Positions 8,666 to 17,070 of a DNA stretch of 34,719 bases are shown in pieces (within the stretch, counting starts at the first letter, position 1; the number at the start of each line of letters is the position of its first letter). The stretch comes from an uncultured Prolixibacteraceae bacterium (GTDB taxonomy: Bacteria > Bacteroidota > Bacteroidia > Bacteroidales > Prolixibacteraceae): contig CAIPKZ010000345.1 in NCBI GenBank assembly GCA_903865775.1, positions 1 to 34,719 on the forward strand, written 5' to 3'. Made by a program: the position numbers and the translations under genes. The notes beneath the pieces were generated by a model that saw nothing but the letters and a program-made list of their open reading frames with translations, did no database searches and had not been told where the DNA came from.

Positions 8666-8685
8666 CTGTTATATTACCATAACAG
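8666..8685. promoter_or_regulatory. Perfect 7-base inverted repeat upstream of the sugar transferase
   Basis: CTGTTAT and ATAACAG flank a 6-base spacer, 52 bases before the proposed start at 8737. A weak -7-like TTAATTTG lies at 8653-8660, so the palindrome would overlap the transcription start. It may be an operator or a leader hairpin; no regulator is known. Confidence 0.4.
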
Positions 8686-8736
8686 CTGAATCGATTGTTG
8701 GTATCACAAAATGGAACTTCACTTAACCTTTATAAC

Positions 8737-9810
8737 ATGAAAATGGACAATAGTAAAAAGTTGATTATTCTTCATTTAGGACCCGATCCGGAGTTCCAAT
8801 CCCAGGTTTTCGTTGATGATCGCGAGATTCAAATACCAACAACCGACAATACTTTTTCTGCATGTCAATGGGTGTCAGCGAATGGTCTTCCTGATGCAAT
8901 TATTTGTGAGCAAAAATTGCCCGGAGGCGATGGAATTGCATTTCATGATTTTTGGATTGAGCAGTTCGATCCGAATCATATGATTCCATTTTTGCTGCTC
9001 GACGAAAAACAAACACCTGAATTAGTCGAAAAAACTCAACAGAAGAAAATTGATGCCGTTTACTTCAAACCTGTGAGTGTTGAAACTTTGGTCGGCCAGA
9101 TACTTTTGCTTAAAAAAGACAAAACACTGATTAATAGCTTAATTGAAGGAAAAACAATTCCTACATCATGCTACAAGACTCCTGTTATAAAACGAACTGC
9201 GGATATCATTACAGCTTTCATGTTGTTACTGATTGTCTCGCCGTTCCTTCTGATTTTTGCCATCGCCATCAGACTCGAATCAAGAGGCAGAATCTATTAT
9301 GTTTCAAAAAGAGTGGGTTCCGGGTACAATTTATTTGATTTCTATCAGTTACGCACCATGTACGCATTGTCCGGCAGGCGGTTGAAAGAAATTTCACATC
9401 TGAACCACGATACCAAAGAAACTACCGAACTGAATCATGAAAATGTCGATACTGATCCTCGTATTTCTAAAGTCGGACGAGTCCTTCGCATATTACATCT
9501 GGACGAATTACCTCAACTTTTCAATGTGTTAAAAGGTGACCTGTCAATTGTTGGCAACAGACCGTTGAAAATTCATGATGCCGAACTTCTTACCCCGGAA
9601 GACCTGACTCATCGGATGTCTGGGCCGGCCGGAGTGATCGGGCTTTGGAAACTGAAATCTCAACGGCGTTTAAAACGCATGTCACGCGAAGAACGCAGAG
9701 CACTTGACAACAAATACTATAAAATTGCACAAAGGAAATTTTCTGTCTGGAGCGACCTTTGGATTATCGCACGGACTATTCCGGTTATGCTTCGCAGGGG
9801 AAACAGGTAA
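8737..9810 (+). CDS. Degenerate receiver domain fused to a bacterial sugar transferase
   Basis: The protein has 357 residues from ATG 8737. Residues about 7-128 look like a response-regulator receiver: the segment PDAIICEQKLPGGDG aligns with the phospho-acceptor region, but Glu (E58) stands where Asp is expected, and the conserved Lys is kept (K111 in FKP). One membrane helix (about 158-179) then leads into a polyprenyl-phosphate sugar-1-phosphate transferase domain with DPRISKVGRVLR, DELPQ (256-260) and SIVGNRPL. Such enzymes load the first sugar onto undecaprenyl phosphate for exopolysaccharide or O-antigen synthesis at the inner membrane. No other polysaccharide genes are nearby. A longer frame starting at TTG 8695 was rejected in favour of ATG. 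The receiver call is by motif and order, so moderately sure; the transferase call is firm. Confidence 0.88.
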   Translation: MKMDNSKKLIILHLGPDPEFQSQVFVDDREIQIPTTDNTFSACQWVSANGLPDAIICEQKLPGGDGIAFHDFWIEQFDPNHMIPFLLLDEKQTPELVEKTQQKKIDAVYFKPVSVETLVGQILLLKKDKTLINSLIEGKTIPTSCYKTPVIKRTADIITAFMLLLIVSPFLLIFAIAIRLESRGRIYYVSKRVGSGYNLFDFYQLRTMYALSGRRLKEISHLNHDTKETTELNHENVDTDPRISKVGRVLRILHLDELPQLFNVLKGDLSIVGNRPLKIHDAELLTPEDLTHRMSGPAGVIGLWKLKSQRRLKRMSREERRALDNKYYKIAQRKFSVWSDLWIIARTIPVMLRRGNR

Positions 9811-9841
9811 TTGGTTTGTCTATAGTCAGGATTTCAATATT

Positions 9842-10414
9842 TTATAGTTTTTGAGTCTGATCAGGATGACAAGAACAATGGATCAGATGATCATTGACCA
9901 TTCCGGTTGCCTGCATATGGGCATAAACAATTGTTGAACCGACAAATTTAAATCCCCGACGTTTCAAATCAGCACTAATCCGATCCGAAAGTTCAGTTTT
10001 AGCAGGTAGTTCAGTGATTGAACTCCAGTGATTGATTATCGGTTGATGATTTACATACGACCAGATGTACCGATCGAAACTACCAAACTCTTCAACTATT
10101 TCAATGAAATGCTTTGCGTTGCCAATACTGGCTGCAATCTTTAACCTATTCCTGATGATTCCTACATTAGACATGAGCTCATCGACCTTTTTCTGATCAA
10201 ATCCGGCAACTTTCAGAACATTGAAATTTTCGTACGCTTCCCTGAAATTTTCACGTTTCCGAAGAATAGTCAGCCAGCTCAAACCAGCTTGCATACCTTC
10301 CAAAATCAGAAACTCAAATAATTTCTGATCATCATGCAATGGTTTTCCCCATTCCTCATCATGATACTTCCACATTATTTCATCTTTTGTAGCCCATTCA
10401 CATCGTCTATTCAT
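9842..10414 (-). CDS. tag: DNA-3-methyladenine glycosylase I
   Basis: This is a 190-residue base-excision enzyme that removes 3-methyladenine from alkylated DNA. It matches the family length. Zinc ligands equivalent to those of E. coli Tag are visible: C5, H18, H176 and C180. E39 in LEGMQAGLSW is the base-recognition Glu, and W47 is in the same pocket motif. The start is supported by an AGGAGG at 10424-10429, nine bases upstream, unusually strong for this phylum. It is convergent with the sugar transferase gene and divergent from the TPR gene, so it is probably transcribed alone. Confidence 0.96.
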   Translation of the reverse strand: MNRRCEWATKDEIMWKYHDEEWGKPLHDDQKLFEFLILEGMQAGLSWLTILRKRENFREAYENFNVLKVAGFDQKKVDELMSNVGIIRNRLKIAASIGNAKHFIEIVEEFGSFDRYIWSYVNHQPIINHWSSITELPAKTELSDRISADLKRRGFKFVGSTIVYAHMQATGMVNDHLIHCSCHPDQTQKL

Positions 10415-10423
10415 ATTATTATT

Positions 10424-10429
10424 CCTCCT
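10424..10429 (-). promoter_or_regulatory. Strong Shine-Dalgarno site of tag
   Basis: On the minus strand AGGAGG sits nine bases before the ATG at 10414. Most genes in this window lack such a site, so it fixes the start. Confidence 0.7.
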
Positions 10430-10494
10430 AACACTCTATTTTAATGAACTTTACATACAATAACAATTTCAACTCAAAAATTCTTTTTATGCGG

Positions 10495-10550
10495 CTTCCT
10501 TTTCGGTGGTTAATTTTTACAAAAAATAATTAAAAAAACCGAAAAGAAAG
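10495..10550. repeat. Inverted repeat between divergent tag and TPR genes
   Basis: Arms 10495-10507 (CTTCCTTTTCGGT) and 10538-10550 (ACCGAAAAGAAAG) match at 12 of 13 positions around a 30-base AT-rich loop. It lies between two divergent starts and could be an operator region or a terminator for antisense reads. Confidence 0.5.
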
Positions 10551-10568
10551 TCATTTAGGCTAAAATAT

Positions 10569-10576
10569 TATTTTTG
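10569..10576 (+). promoter_or_regulatory. Candidate -7 element of the TPR gene (TATTTTTG)
   Basis: TATTTTTG matches TAnnTTTG exactly and would place the transcript start about 13-15 bases before the ATG at 10598. No clear -33 element was seen. Confidence 0.5.
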
Positions 10577-10597
10577 CTATGCATAAATTGCGGCAGC

Positions 10598-12586
10598 ATG
10601 AAAAAATTGATTTTTTTACTTCTTCTTTTTGTTTCTAATCTGACTTACAGTCAGTTGAATATCGACCATTATATTGGTGTTGGTGAAACCCTCGTTCAGA
10701 TTGGTAATTACGTTGGAGCAATTGAAAACTTTAACATTGTCATCCGGTTTAAACCTCATTTGCCTGAGCCATATTATTTCCGGGCAGTTGCAAAACATCA
10801 GCTTGAAGATTACCGTGGAGCAATTCAGGATTACAACATGGCGATCAACATAAAACCTTATTATCCTGATGCCTTTATGAATCGCGGATTGGCATACCTG
10901 CAGCTGAACGAATATGCAAAGTCAATTGAAGATTATAACCGCGCCATTGAGCTTGATCCCGGAAACTCAACAATCTACAATAACCGTGGTATTGCCAAAA
11001 TATCCATGAAAGATATTGATGGTGCAATCGCCGATTACAACAAAGCACTGGAAATCAATCCGAAATTCACCAACAGCTTTATTAACCGGAGCAATGCCCG
11101 CCTGATGAAAAATGATATAAAAGGGGCAATTAAAGATTTAAATCAGGCCATTATCATCCGGCCACATTATTCAAGTGCTTACCTTTTAAGGGGTCTGGCA
11201 CGTTTCGGACTGAACGATTATGCTTCGGCTCTCCGGGATTTTGATCAGTGTCTTAAACTTGATCCCAAGAATGCCAATGCCTATAATAACCGGGGTATTG
11301 TGAAACAGAAACTGGAGGATTATAAAGCTGCAATTTCTGATTACAATCTGGCCTTGCAAATCGATCCAACAATGGCCAATGCCTATATGAACCGTGGAAT
11401 TGCAAAGGAAGCTCTGAAACTACCAGGTTCTGAAGCCGATTTTGCTGTGGCAGCAAAGCTCGATCCTAAACTTGCATTTAAACCAAAAGAAGAGGAATAT
11501 CTCAAGTATCCATTGTCGAATCAGAAGGCCGGACAAACGGCTCAGGTTAACCAGTCGACAAATCAAAGTACGGCTCAGGCTACTCCAGCGCAGACAACAC
11601 AACCAACACCGACAGCACAAACGAACCAGTCACCGGCAGCCGATAAACAAAATTCTGATCCAGCTTCCGATCAGTCTGATCCGGTTCAAAATTCAGAACA
11701 GAAAAAAGAAACCAAAGAAGAACGTGACCGCAGAAGGTACCGACTGGCACTGGCCGATGTACGTGACCTGCCAACAGCAAAAGAAGAGCTTGTAGATGAT
11801 GGACGTATTCAGAATAAAAATATCGTAATTGATCTGCAACCTATATTTGTTCTTTCATCATACAACAAATTTGGATCGGATTACATTCATTCCCAGTATT
11901 ACAATCTTGAACTCGAAACAATTAATAACCTGAACAACTACAATCCGGTTATTTCAATTTCGAACAAGCCAGCCAATGATTTGAAGGAAATTTTCAGGAA
12001 CAACATTTTGTTTTTTAACGAAAAAATTAAAAATAACACTAACGAAAGCCTGAATTTTTTAAGCCGGGGAATTTTCTATTTCCTCGATAATGACTATGCC
12101 CGTTCGTTAAATGATCTTAAAAAATCGATTGACCTGAATGATAAAAATCTGCTGTCTTACTTTGCCCGTGCCAATTGTCGAATGAAAATGACCGATCAGT
12201 TTGAACAACTCAGGCAAAATTCGGATGCGATTAAAATAACGTTAAAAAATGACCCAATGAAAACCAATGAAACATTGGTTGAAACGGTGACCGACTACAA
12301 TGATATTCTGAGCGATTATGCCACCTGCATCAGTCTGAATCCAAATTTCGCTTTTGCCTGGTTCAATCAATCCTATGTAAAATGCAAGCTTCACAATTAT
12401 GAAGGAGCACTTGATGACCTGAATAAAGCGATAGACATCGAAAAAGATTTTGCAGAGGCATATTTTAACCGAGGATTGACAAAAATTTACCTTGACGATG
12501 TGGAAGGAGGCGCTATGGATCTCAGTAAAGCCGGTGAACTCGGAATTCAGGATGCGTACAATATTATCAAGCGGTACTGTAATTAA
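10598..12586 (+). CDS. Secreted TPR-repeat protein with Gln/Thr/Pro-rich linker
   Basis: From ATG 10598 the protein has 662 residues and a clear signal peptide (MKKLIFLLLLFVSNLTYS). About eight 34-residue TPR units follow (about 22-293), with repeated YNNRGIAK and AIxDYNxAIxIxP signatures. A low-complexity linker rich in Gln, Thr, Ser and Pro spans about 307-375, then a segment with EERDRRRYRLALADVRDLP. A second TPR block covers roughly 480-662. TPR arrays bind proteins or peptides; the exact partner is not evident and no catalytic motif is seen. It probably acts in the periplasm or at the envelope. A longer frame from TTG 10574 would start inside the promoter element and destroy the signal peptide, so it was not used. 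rarA follows after 35 bases. Confidence 0.9.
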   Translation: MKKLIFLLLLFVSNLTYSQLNIDHYIGVGETLVQIGNYVGAIENFNIVIRFKPHLPEPYYFRAVAKHQLEDYRGAIQDYNMAINIKPYYPDAFMNRGLAYLQLNEYAKSIEDYNRAIELDPGNSTIYNNRGIAKISMKDIDGAIADYNKALEINPKFTNSFINRSNARLMKNDIKGAIKDLNQAIIIRPHYSSAYLLRGLARFGLNDYASALRDFDQCLKLDPKNANAYNNRGIVKQKLEDYKAAISDYNLALQIDPTMANAYMNRGIAKEALKLPGSEADFAVAAKLDPKLAFKPKEEEYLKYPLSNQKAGQTAQVNQSTNQSTAQATPAQTTQPTPTAQTNQSPAADKQNSDPASDQSDPVQNSEQKKETKEERDRRRYRLALADVRDLPTAKEELVDDGRIQNKNIVIDLQPIFVLSSYNKFGSDYIHSQYYNLELETINNLNNYNPVISISNKPANDLKEIFRNNILFFNEKIKNNTNESLNFLSRGIFYFLDNDYARSLNDLKKSIDLNDKNLLSYFARANCRMKMTDQFEQLRQNSDAIKITLKNDPMKTNETLVETVTDYNDILSDYATCISLNPNFAFAWFNQSYVKCKLHNYEGALDDLNKAIDIEKDFAEAYFNRGLTKIYLDDVEGGAMDLSKAGELGIQDAYNIIKRYCN

Positions 12587-12589
12587 GCG

Positions 12590-12597
12590 TACTTTCG
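12590..12597 (+). promoter_or_regulatory. Possible -7 element of rarA (TACTTTCG)
   Basis: TACTTTCG differs from TAnnTTTG at one position and lies 24 bases before the rarA ATG, in the short gap after the TPR gene. It may allow separate transcription of rarA. Confidence 0.3.
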
Positions 12598-12621
12598 TAA
12601 CTGATACAAAGCATTAATAAC

Positions 12622-13905
12622 ATGCAATATGCCAATCAACCTTTAGCAGAGCGCCTGCGTCCAACAACGTTAGACGATTACATCGGACAGGAACACCTGA
12701 TTGGTGAAGGAGCTGTTTTACGAAAGATGATTGAATCTGGTAAAATATCGTCATTTCTGCTTTGGGGTCCGCCAGGTGTAGGAAAAACAACACTTGCCAA
12801 AATTATTGCAAATACTCTGAACAGGCCGTTTTACACATTAAGTGCAGTCAATTCAGGAGTAAAAGACGTTCGGGATGTCATTGATAAATCGCAGCGGAAT
12901 CAATTTTTCAACCAACCCAATCCTATTCTTTTCATCGACGAAATTCACCGTTTCAGCAAATCTCAGCAGGATTCACTTCTTGGTGCAGTTGAGCAGGGAA
13001 TTGTTACCCTGATTGGCGCCACAACCGAAAATCCTTCGTTCGAGGTCATTTCGCCATTATTGTCGCGCTGTCAGGTTTATGTGTTGAAATCCCTGGATAA
13101 AAAAGATTTACTGAAGATAGTTGAACTGGCGTTAACCAAAGATCCGTACCTCAAAACAAAAAGCATCCGGATTGATGAAGATGAGGCTTTGCTGCGCTTT
13201 TCCGGAGGAGATGCCCGAAAATTGCTGAATGTTCTGGAATTGGTAATCAACGCTGAAGAAAACGATGCAATCACAATTACCAACGATATGGTCATCGACC
13301 GGCTACAGAATAACATGGCCCTCTATGATAAAAACGGGGAAATGCATTATGATATCATTTCTGCTTTTATAAAAAGCATGCGGGGAAGTGATCCTGATGC
13401 ATCGGTTTATTGGCTGGCACGCATGATAGAAGGTGGCGAAGATGTAAAATTCATTGCCCGGAGAATGTTGATACTGGCCGCTGAAGACATTGGTTTAGCG
13501 AATCCAAATGCACTTTTGCTGGCTCAGGGCACATTCGATGCAGTTCATAAAATAGGTTATCCTGAAGCACGGATCATTCTCTCACAATGCGCCATTTACC
13601 TTGCAACTTCGACTAAAAGCAATTCAGCATATGCTGCTATCGACGAGGCACTGGCTCTGGTTAAAGCTACCGGAGATCTACCGGTTCCCCTACACATCCG
13701 GAATGCTCCAACCAAGTTAATGAAAGAACTGGGCTATGGGAAAGAATACAAATATGCCCATTCGTTTAAAGATAATTTTGCCGAACAGGATTTTCTGCCG
13801 AAAGAAATAAAAAACAACCGATTGTACACACCCCAAAACAATCCGCTTGAGCTAAAAGTTCTGGAACGTTTAAAAAGTCTGTGGGGAAAACGCTACGACA
13901 AATAG
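12622..13905 (+). CDS. rarA: Replication-associated recombination protein A (MgsA/WRNIP1 family AAA+ ATPase)
   Basis: This 427-residue clamp-loader-like AAA+ ATPase acts at stalled replication forks. Walker A is GPPGVGKT (49-56), Walker B is LFIDEIH (103-109), sensor 1 is GATTEN (132-137) and a probable arginine finger is in LLSRC (146-150). The C-terminal half contains the tetramerisation region, with the family-typical stretch around SDPDASVYWLARMIEGGED. Length and layout match the family. It is separated from the TPR gene by 35 bases and from the VTC-type gene by 127 bases. No oddities. Confidence 0.97.
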   Translation: MQYANQPLAERLRPTTLDDYIGQEHLIGEGAVLRKMIESGKISSFLLWGPPGVGKTTLAKIIANTLNRPFYTLSAVNSGVKDVRDVIDKSQRNQFFNQPNPILFIDEIHRFSKSQQDSLLGAVEQGIVTLIGATTENPSFEVISPLLSRCQVYVLKSLDKKDLLKIVELALTKDPYLKTKSIRIDEDEALLRFSGGDARKLLNVLELVINAEENDAITITNDMVIDRLQNNMALYDKNGEMHYDIISAFIKSMRGSDPDASVYWLARMIEGGEDVKFIARRMLILAAEDIGLANPNALLLAQGTFDAVHKIGYPEARIILSQCAIYLATSTKSNSAYAAIDEALALVKATGDLPVPLHIRNAPTKLMKELGYGKEYKYAHSFKDNFAEQDFLPKEIKNNRLYTPQNNPLELKVLERLKSLWGKRYDK

Positions 13906-14005
13906 ATGCTGACGTCACAATTTCCCAAAAGTTCAGGAAGTAGATTTGACAGAAAAGTAATGTTACAAATCGATTAATTCCACAAGCCTATTCAAAAAAA
14001 AAGAT

Positions 14006-14013
14006 TAGTTTCG
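14006..14013 (+). promoter_or_regulatory. Possible -7 element of the VTC-type operon (TAGTTTCG)
   Basis: TAGTTTCG matches TAnnTTTG at all but one fixed position and lies 20 bases before the ATG at 14033. It is a plausible promoter for the three-gene unit. Confidence 0.35.
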
Positions 14014-14032
14014 CATCAACTAAACTTGACCA

Positions 14033-14785
14033 ATGGAACTTATCAGAAATAAACTTCTTCCATTCAAAACGGTAACTCTGGACGATCTTGACAAAGTAAA
14101 ACTGATGAACAGAAGTGATTCTAAGTTTTGCATGCACATCGCTCAATTACCTCATATACTGGAAGCTTTGTATGCTGAATATTCCATTCTGAAAATCAAT
14201 GGAGAAATAATATTCCATTACGACAACACCTATTTCGACACGCCTGACAATAAGATGTTTATCTCGCATCAAAATGGGAAAAGAAACCGGTTTAAAATTC
14301 GGGTGCGTAATTATATTGAATCAAACCTAAATTTCCTGGAAATCAAGTTCAAAAATAACAAAGGACGAACCATAAAAGAACGGGTTGTAAAGCAGGAATT
14401 CGTGCCTGAATTTACAGCAAACGAGCAAATTTTTATTGAAAATGCGTGTCCTTATGATGGACATGTACTTGAACCTAAAATCAATAGTTTCTTTAAACGA
14501 TTCACATTGGTAAATTCCCAGTTTACCGAACGTGTAACTATCGATATTGTTCCGGGATTCAGGAATCCTGAAAAAGAAATTACGTTGAGCAATCTGGTTA
14601 TTGTTGAAGTAAAACAGAATAAATCGAGCGATCCGGCGTTAATTATCAAAGTTTTACAAGCAAATAAAATAAGTAGTAATGGCTTCAGTAAGTACTGTAT
14701 TGGACGCTCTTTGCTCGAAGACGATATTAAAAAAAATAATTTCAAACCTCTCCTGCTAAAAATCAGGAAGTATTATTTCAACTAA
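14033..14785 (+). CDS. VTC-domain polyphosphate polymerase-like protein
   Basis: This 250-residue soluble protein has the VTC catalytic fold signature of yeast Vtc4-type polyphosphate polymerases. Basic and acidic tunnel residues are visible: NRSDSKF with K31, RFKIRVR with R86, K88, R90 and R92, the strand LEIKFKNNKGRTIKER with E103, K105, R112, K115 and R117, VIVEVKQNK with E192 and K194, and SKYCIG with K220. It has no SPX sensor domain and no membrane helix, unlike yeast Vtc4. The known family reaction is polymerisation of phosphate from ATP with metal, but many bacterial members are untested and a different triphosphate substrate is possible. The next gene starts 11 bases downstream and encodes a membrane protein that may take the place of the missing VTC membrane part. 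Confidence 0.88.
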   Translation: MELIRNKLLPFKTVTLDDLDKVKLMNRSDSKFCMHIAQLPHILEALYAEYSILKINGEIIFHYDNTYFDTPDNKMFISHQNGKRNRFKIRVRNYIESNLNFLEIKFKNNKGRTIKERVVKQEFVPEFTANEQIFIENACPYDGHVLEPKINSFFKRFTLVNSQFTERVTIDIVPGFRNPEKEITLSNLVIVEVKQNKSSDPALIIKVLQANKISSNGFSKYCIGRSLLEDDIKKNNFKPLLLKIRKYYFN

Positions 14786-14796
14786 ACCACTAAATC

Positions 14797-15471
14797 ATGC
14801 ATGTGTTAAACATTTTATTACAAGCAGACTCTGGTATTGAATCATTGAAGCTTTTTGGCATGAAGCTGATTAATGTCGAAGATTTCATTTCGCTTCTGGT
14901 CCGGTTTTCGATGAATCTGATCGTAATTATCATCATCGTAATCGGATTATATGCCAAAACAAGCCGACGTAAAGATTTCTATTTCAGTTATATTGCAATA
15001 AGTATTGGCATTTTTCTTCTCTGCTTCCTTCTCGCCAATGTAAAAATGGAATTAGGCTTTGCACTGGGACTTTTTGCTGTATTCAGTATTATCAGGTACC
15101 GTACCGATTCGATTCCGATCAAGGAAATGACCTATTTGTTTGTCGTTATTATTGTTTCAGTAATTAACGCCCTGGCGAACAAAAAAATCAGTTACGTCGA
15201 ATTATTTACAACAAACCTGTTGATCGTTGGCGGATTGTTTATTCTTGAGAAAATCCTGAATCTCAGACAGGAACTTTCGTACCGGATTCTATACGAAAAA
15301 ATTGAAAATGTTCAAGCCGGACGTGAAGAAGAACTGCTTGCCGACCTGAAACTCCGAACCGGTATAAACATCAAACGATTTGAAATTGTTCGCATTGATT
15401 TTTTAAGAGACGTGGCTTATATCAATATCTATTTTGATATCAACGGTATGAAAAAAACTGAAATGCGATGA
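14797..15471 (+). CDS. DUF4956 membrane protein
   Basis: This 224-residue protein of unknown function has about four to five hydrophobic helices (32-52, 62-81, 86-99, 112-128, 134-152) and a soluble C-terminal tail of about 70 residues. The family signature FSIIRYRTDSIPIKEMTYLF spans 96-115, with conserved Arg, Asp and Lys close to a membrane face. It is 11 bases after the VTC-type gene and its stop overlaps the next start by four bases (ATGA), so the three genes are one operon. By analogy with yeast VTC, where helices form the polyphosphate channel, it could be the transport partner of the polymerase; this is inference only. Confidence 0.88.
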   Translation: MHVLNILLQADSGIESLKLFGMKLINVEDFISLLVRFSMNLIVIIIIVIGLYAKTSRRKDFYFSYIAISIGIFLLCFLLANVKMELGFALGLFAVFSIIRYRTDSIPIKEMTYLFVVIIVSVINALANKKISYVELFTTNLLIVGGLFILEKILNLRQELSYRILYEKIENVQAGREEELLADLKLRTGINIKRFEIVRIDFLRDVAYINIYFDINGMKKTEMR

Positions 15472-16148
15472 AGAATAAAGTCCTGTTTTTTATTATTCCA
15501 TTGCTTTTAACTTTTTCAGGATATTCGCAAAGTCCGGCACCCTGGTTCGAACTTGGTTTAAGCAAGGAAGTTGTAAAAAACCTCAAAGTAGAATTCAATC
15601 CGGAATTGCGTTTGCTTGGCGATTATAAAATGGATTCATACATTATCGAAGGCGGACTTTCATATAAATTTCATAAATACCTGACATTAGCCAGCTACTA
15701 TCGATACGAAGACACCTACGATTACAAAAAGTCGACCGGTGCCTATAAAGGACAGCTGAAATCAAACCGGATTGCGTTCGATGCCAAATCAGGAATTGAA
15801 CTGTACCGTTTCAATTTCCAGGTTCGGATTCGTTACACCAACGGACTTTACGAAAATAATGATGTATCAGAATTTCGGTACAGGGCAAAAATCGACTATG
15901 ATATTAAGGGGAGTAAATTCATTCCCTTTGCCTCGGTCGAACTATTTCACGACAAATCAATTTCTGAACTGGATAAGGAATTGATTTCAGGTGCACTTAA
16001 AGATATTTACAAGATTAGATATACTGCAGGACTGGAATACACAATCAATAAAAACAACGATCTAAGTCTGTTTTATCGGTTGCAAAACAATAGAATCAAG
16101 GATAGCTTTACCGATATTATTGGGCTGAGCTATAACCACGATTTCTGA
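15468..16148 (+). CDS. DUF2490 family predicted outer-membrane beta-barrel
   Basis: This 226-residue protein has a signal peptide (about 1-20, ending GYSQ) and then repeated amphipathic strands with alternating aromatic residues, such as YLTLASYYRYEDTYDY. The last strand ends in an aromatic residue (SYNHDF), as expected for an outer-membrane barrel. The WFELGLSKEVVKNL start and the pattern fit DUF2490. Function unknown. Translational coupling to the DUF4956 gene (four-base overlap) suggests they work together across the envelope. Confidence 0.85.
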   Translation: MKNKVLFFIIPLLLTFSGYSQSPAPWFELGLSKEVVKNLKVEFNPELRLLGDYKMDSYIIEGGLSYKFHKYLTLASYYRYEDTYDYKKSTGAYKGQLKSNRIAFDAKSGIELYRFNFQVRIRYTNGLYENNDVSEFRYRAKIDYDIKGSKFIPFASVELFHDKSISELDKELISGALKDIYKIRYTAGLEYTINKNNDLSLFYRLQNNRIKDSFTDIIGLSYNHDF

Positions 16149-16175
16149 TTATTAGAACTTTCAGAATATTTGTAG

Positions 16176-16224
16176 AAGAAAACCGCAAAAAGTGTAAACA
16201 AAAAACTCCTTTTGCGGTTTTCTT
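16176..16224 (+). terminator. Strong terminator after the VTC-DUF4956-DUF2490 unit
   Basis: A perfect 15-base stem (16176-16190 with 16210-16224) encloses a 19-base loop. The 3' arm itself contains TTTT runs. It ends the upstream operon 28 bases after its last stop and separates it from kdsA. Confidence 0.8.
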
Positions 16225-16262
16225 ATTTAGAATCAACTAACTTCACGAAAAATATATACAAG

Positions 16263-17069
16263 ATGATTCCTAATCTAAGATACGAAAACTCAAATTTTAT
16301 TTTACTTGCAGGTCCCTGCGTTATTGAGGGAGAAGAAATGGCGTTCAAGATTGCTGAAAAAATCGTCAAAATCTCTGATAAATTGCAGATACCTTATATT
16401 TTCAAGGGTTCATACCGGAAAGCCAATCGGTCACGTCTGGATTCATTTGCCGGAATTGGCGATGAAAAAGCATTGAAAATATTACGAAAAATTAGTGAAA
16501 CTTTTAATATTCCGACTGTTACAGATATCCATTCAGCGCAGGAAGCAACCATGGCTGCCGAATACGTTGATATGCTGCAGATTCCGGCATTTCTCTGCCG
16601 TCAGACTGACATTCTGATAGCCGCTGCAGAAACCGGAAAAGCAGTGAACATTAAAAAAGGACAGTTTCTATCGGCCGAAGCCATGAAATTTGCGGTAGCA
16701 AAGGTTCGCGAAAGTGGCAACAGCAATGTTTTCCTTACCGAACGTGGTTCAACTTTCGGCTATTATGATTTGATTGTTGATTACCGATCCATTCCGGAAT
16801 TACAGAAAAACAATTGCCCTGTTATACTGGATATTACTCATTCTCTGCAGCAACCAAACCAAGCAGGCGGAATTACCGGCGGACAACCACAGATGATTGA
16901 AACAATTGCCCGTGCCGGAATTGCTGTTGGAGTTGATGGTATTTTTATTGAAACACATCCAGATCCAGCCAATGCAAAATCAGATGGTGCCAATATGTTG
17001 CAAATTGATTTACTCGAAGGATTATTAACCAGGCTTGTCCAAATCCGACAAGTAGTAAAATCGTTTTAA
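16263..17069 (+). CDS. kdsA: 3-deoxy-8-phosphooctulonate (KDO-8-P) synthase, metal-dependent class
   Basis: This 268-residue enzyme condenses phosphoenolpyruvate with arabinose 5-phosphate to make KDO-8-phosphate for the lipopolysaccharide core. LAGPCVIE (15-22) has Cys (C19) where metal-free enzymes such as E. coli KdsA have Asn, so this is the metal-dependent class known from Aquifex. KGSYRKANRSR, the ITHSLQQPN loop and IETHPDPANAKSDG match the family. The frame extends upstream to a TTG at 16212, but that extension runs through the terminator hairpin, so ATG 16263 is the start. A Dabb-domain gene follows after one base. Confidence 0.96.
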   Translation: MIPNLRYENSNFILLAGPCVIEGEEMAFKIAEKIVKISDKLQIPYIFKGSYRKANRSRLDSFAGIGDEKALKILRKISETFNIPTVTDIHSAQEATMAAEYVDMLQIPAFLCRQTDILIAAAETGKAVNIKKGQFLSAEAMKFAVAKVRESGNSNVFLTERGSTFGYYDLIVDYRSIPELQKNNCPVILDITHSLQQPNQAGGITGGQPQMIETIARAGIAVGVDGIFIETHPDPANAKSDGANMLQIDLLEGLLTRLVQIRQVVKSF

Positions 17070-17070
17070 A

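Noticed and set aside
10574-10597. Upstream TTG start for the TPR protein
   Set aside because: It overlaps the TATTTTTG promoter element and would bury the signal peptide.
16212-16262. Upstream TTG start for kdsA
   Set aside because: It lies inside the 3' arm of a perfect 15-base terminator hairpin, and KdsA proteins normally begin near ATG 16263.
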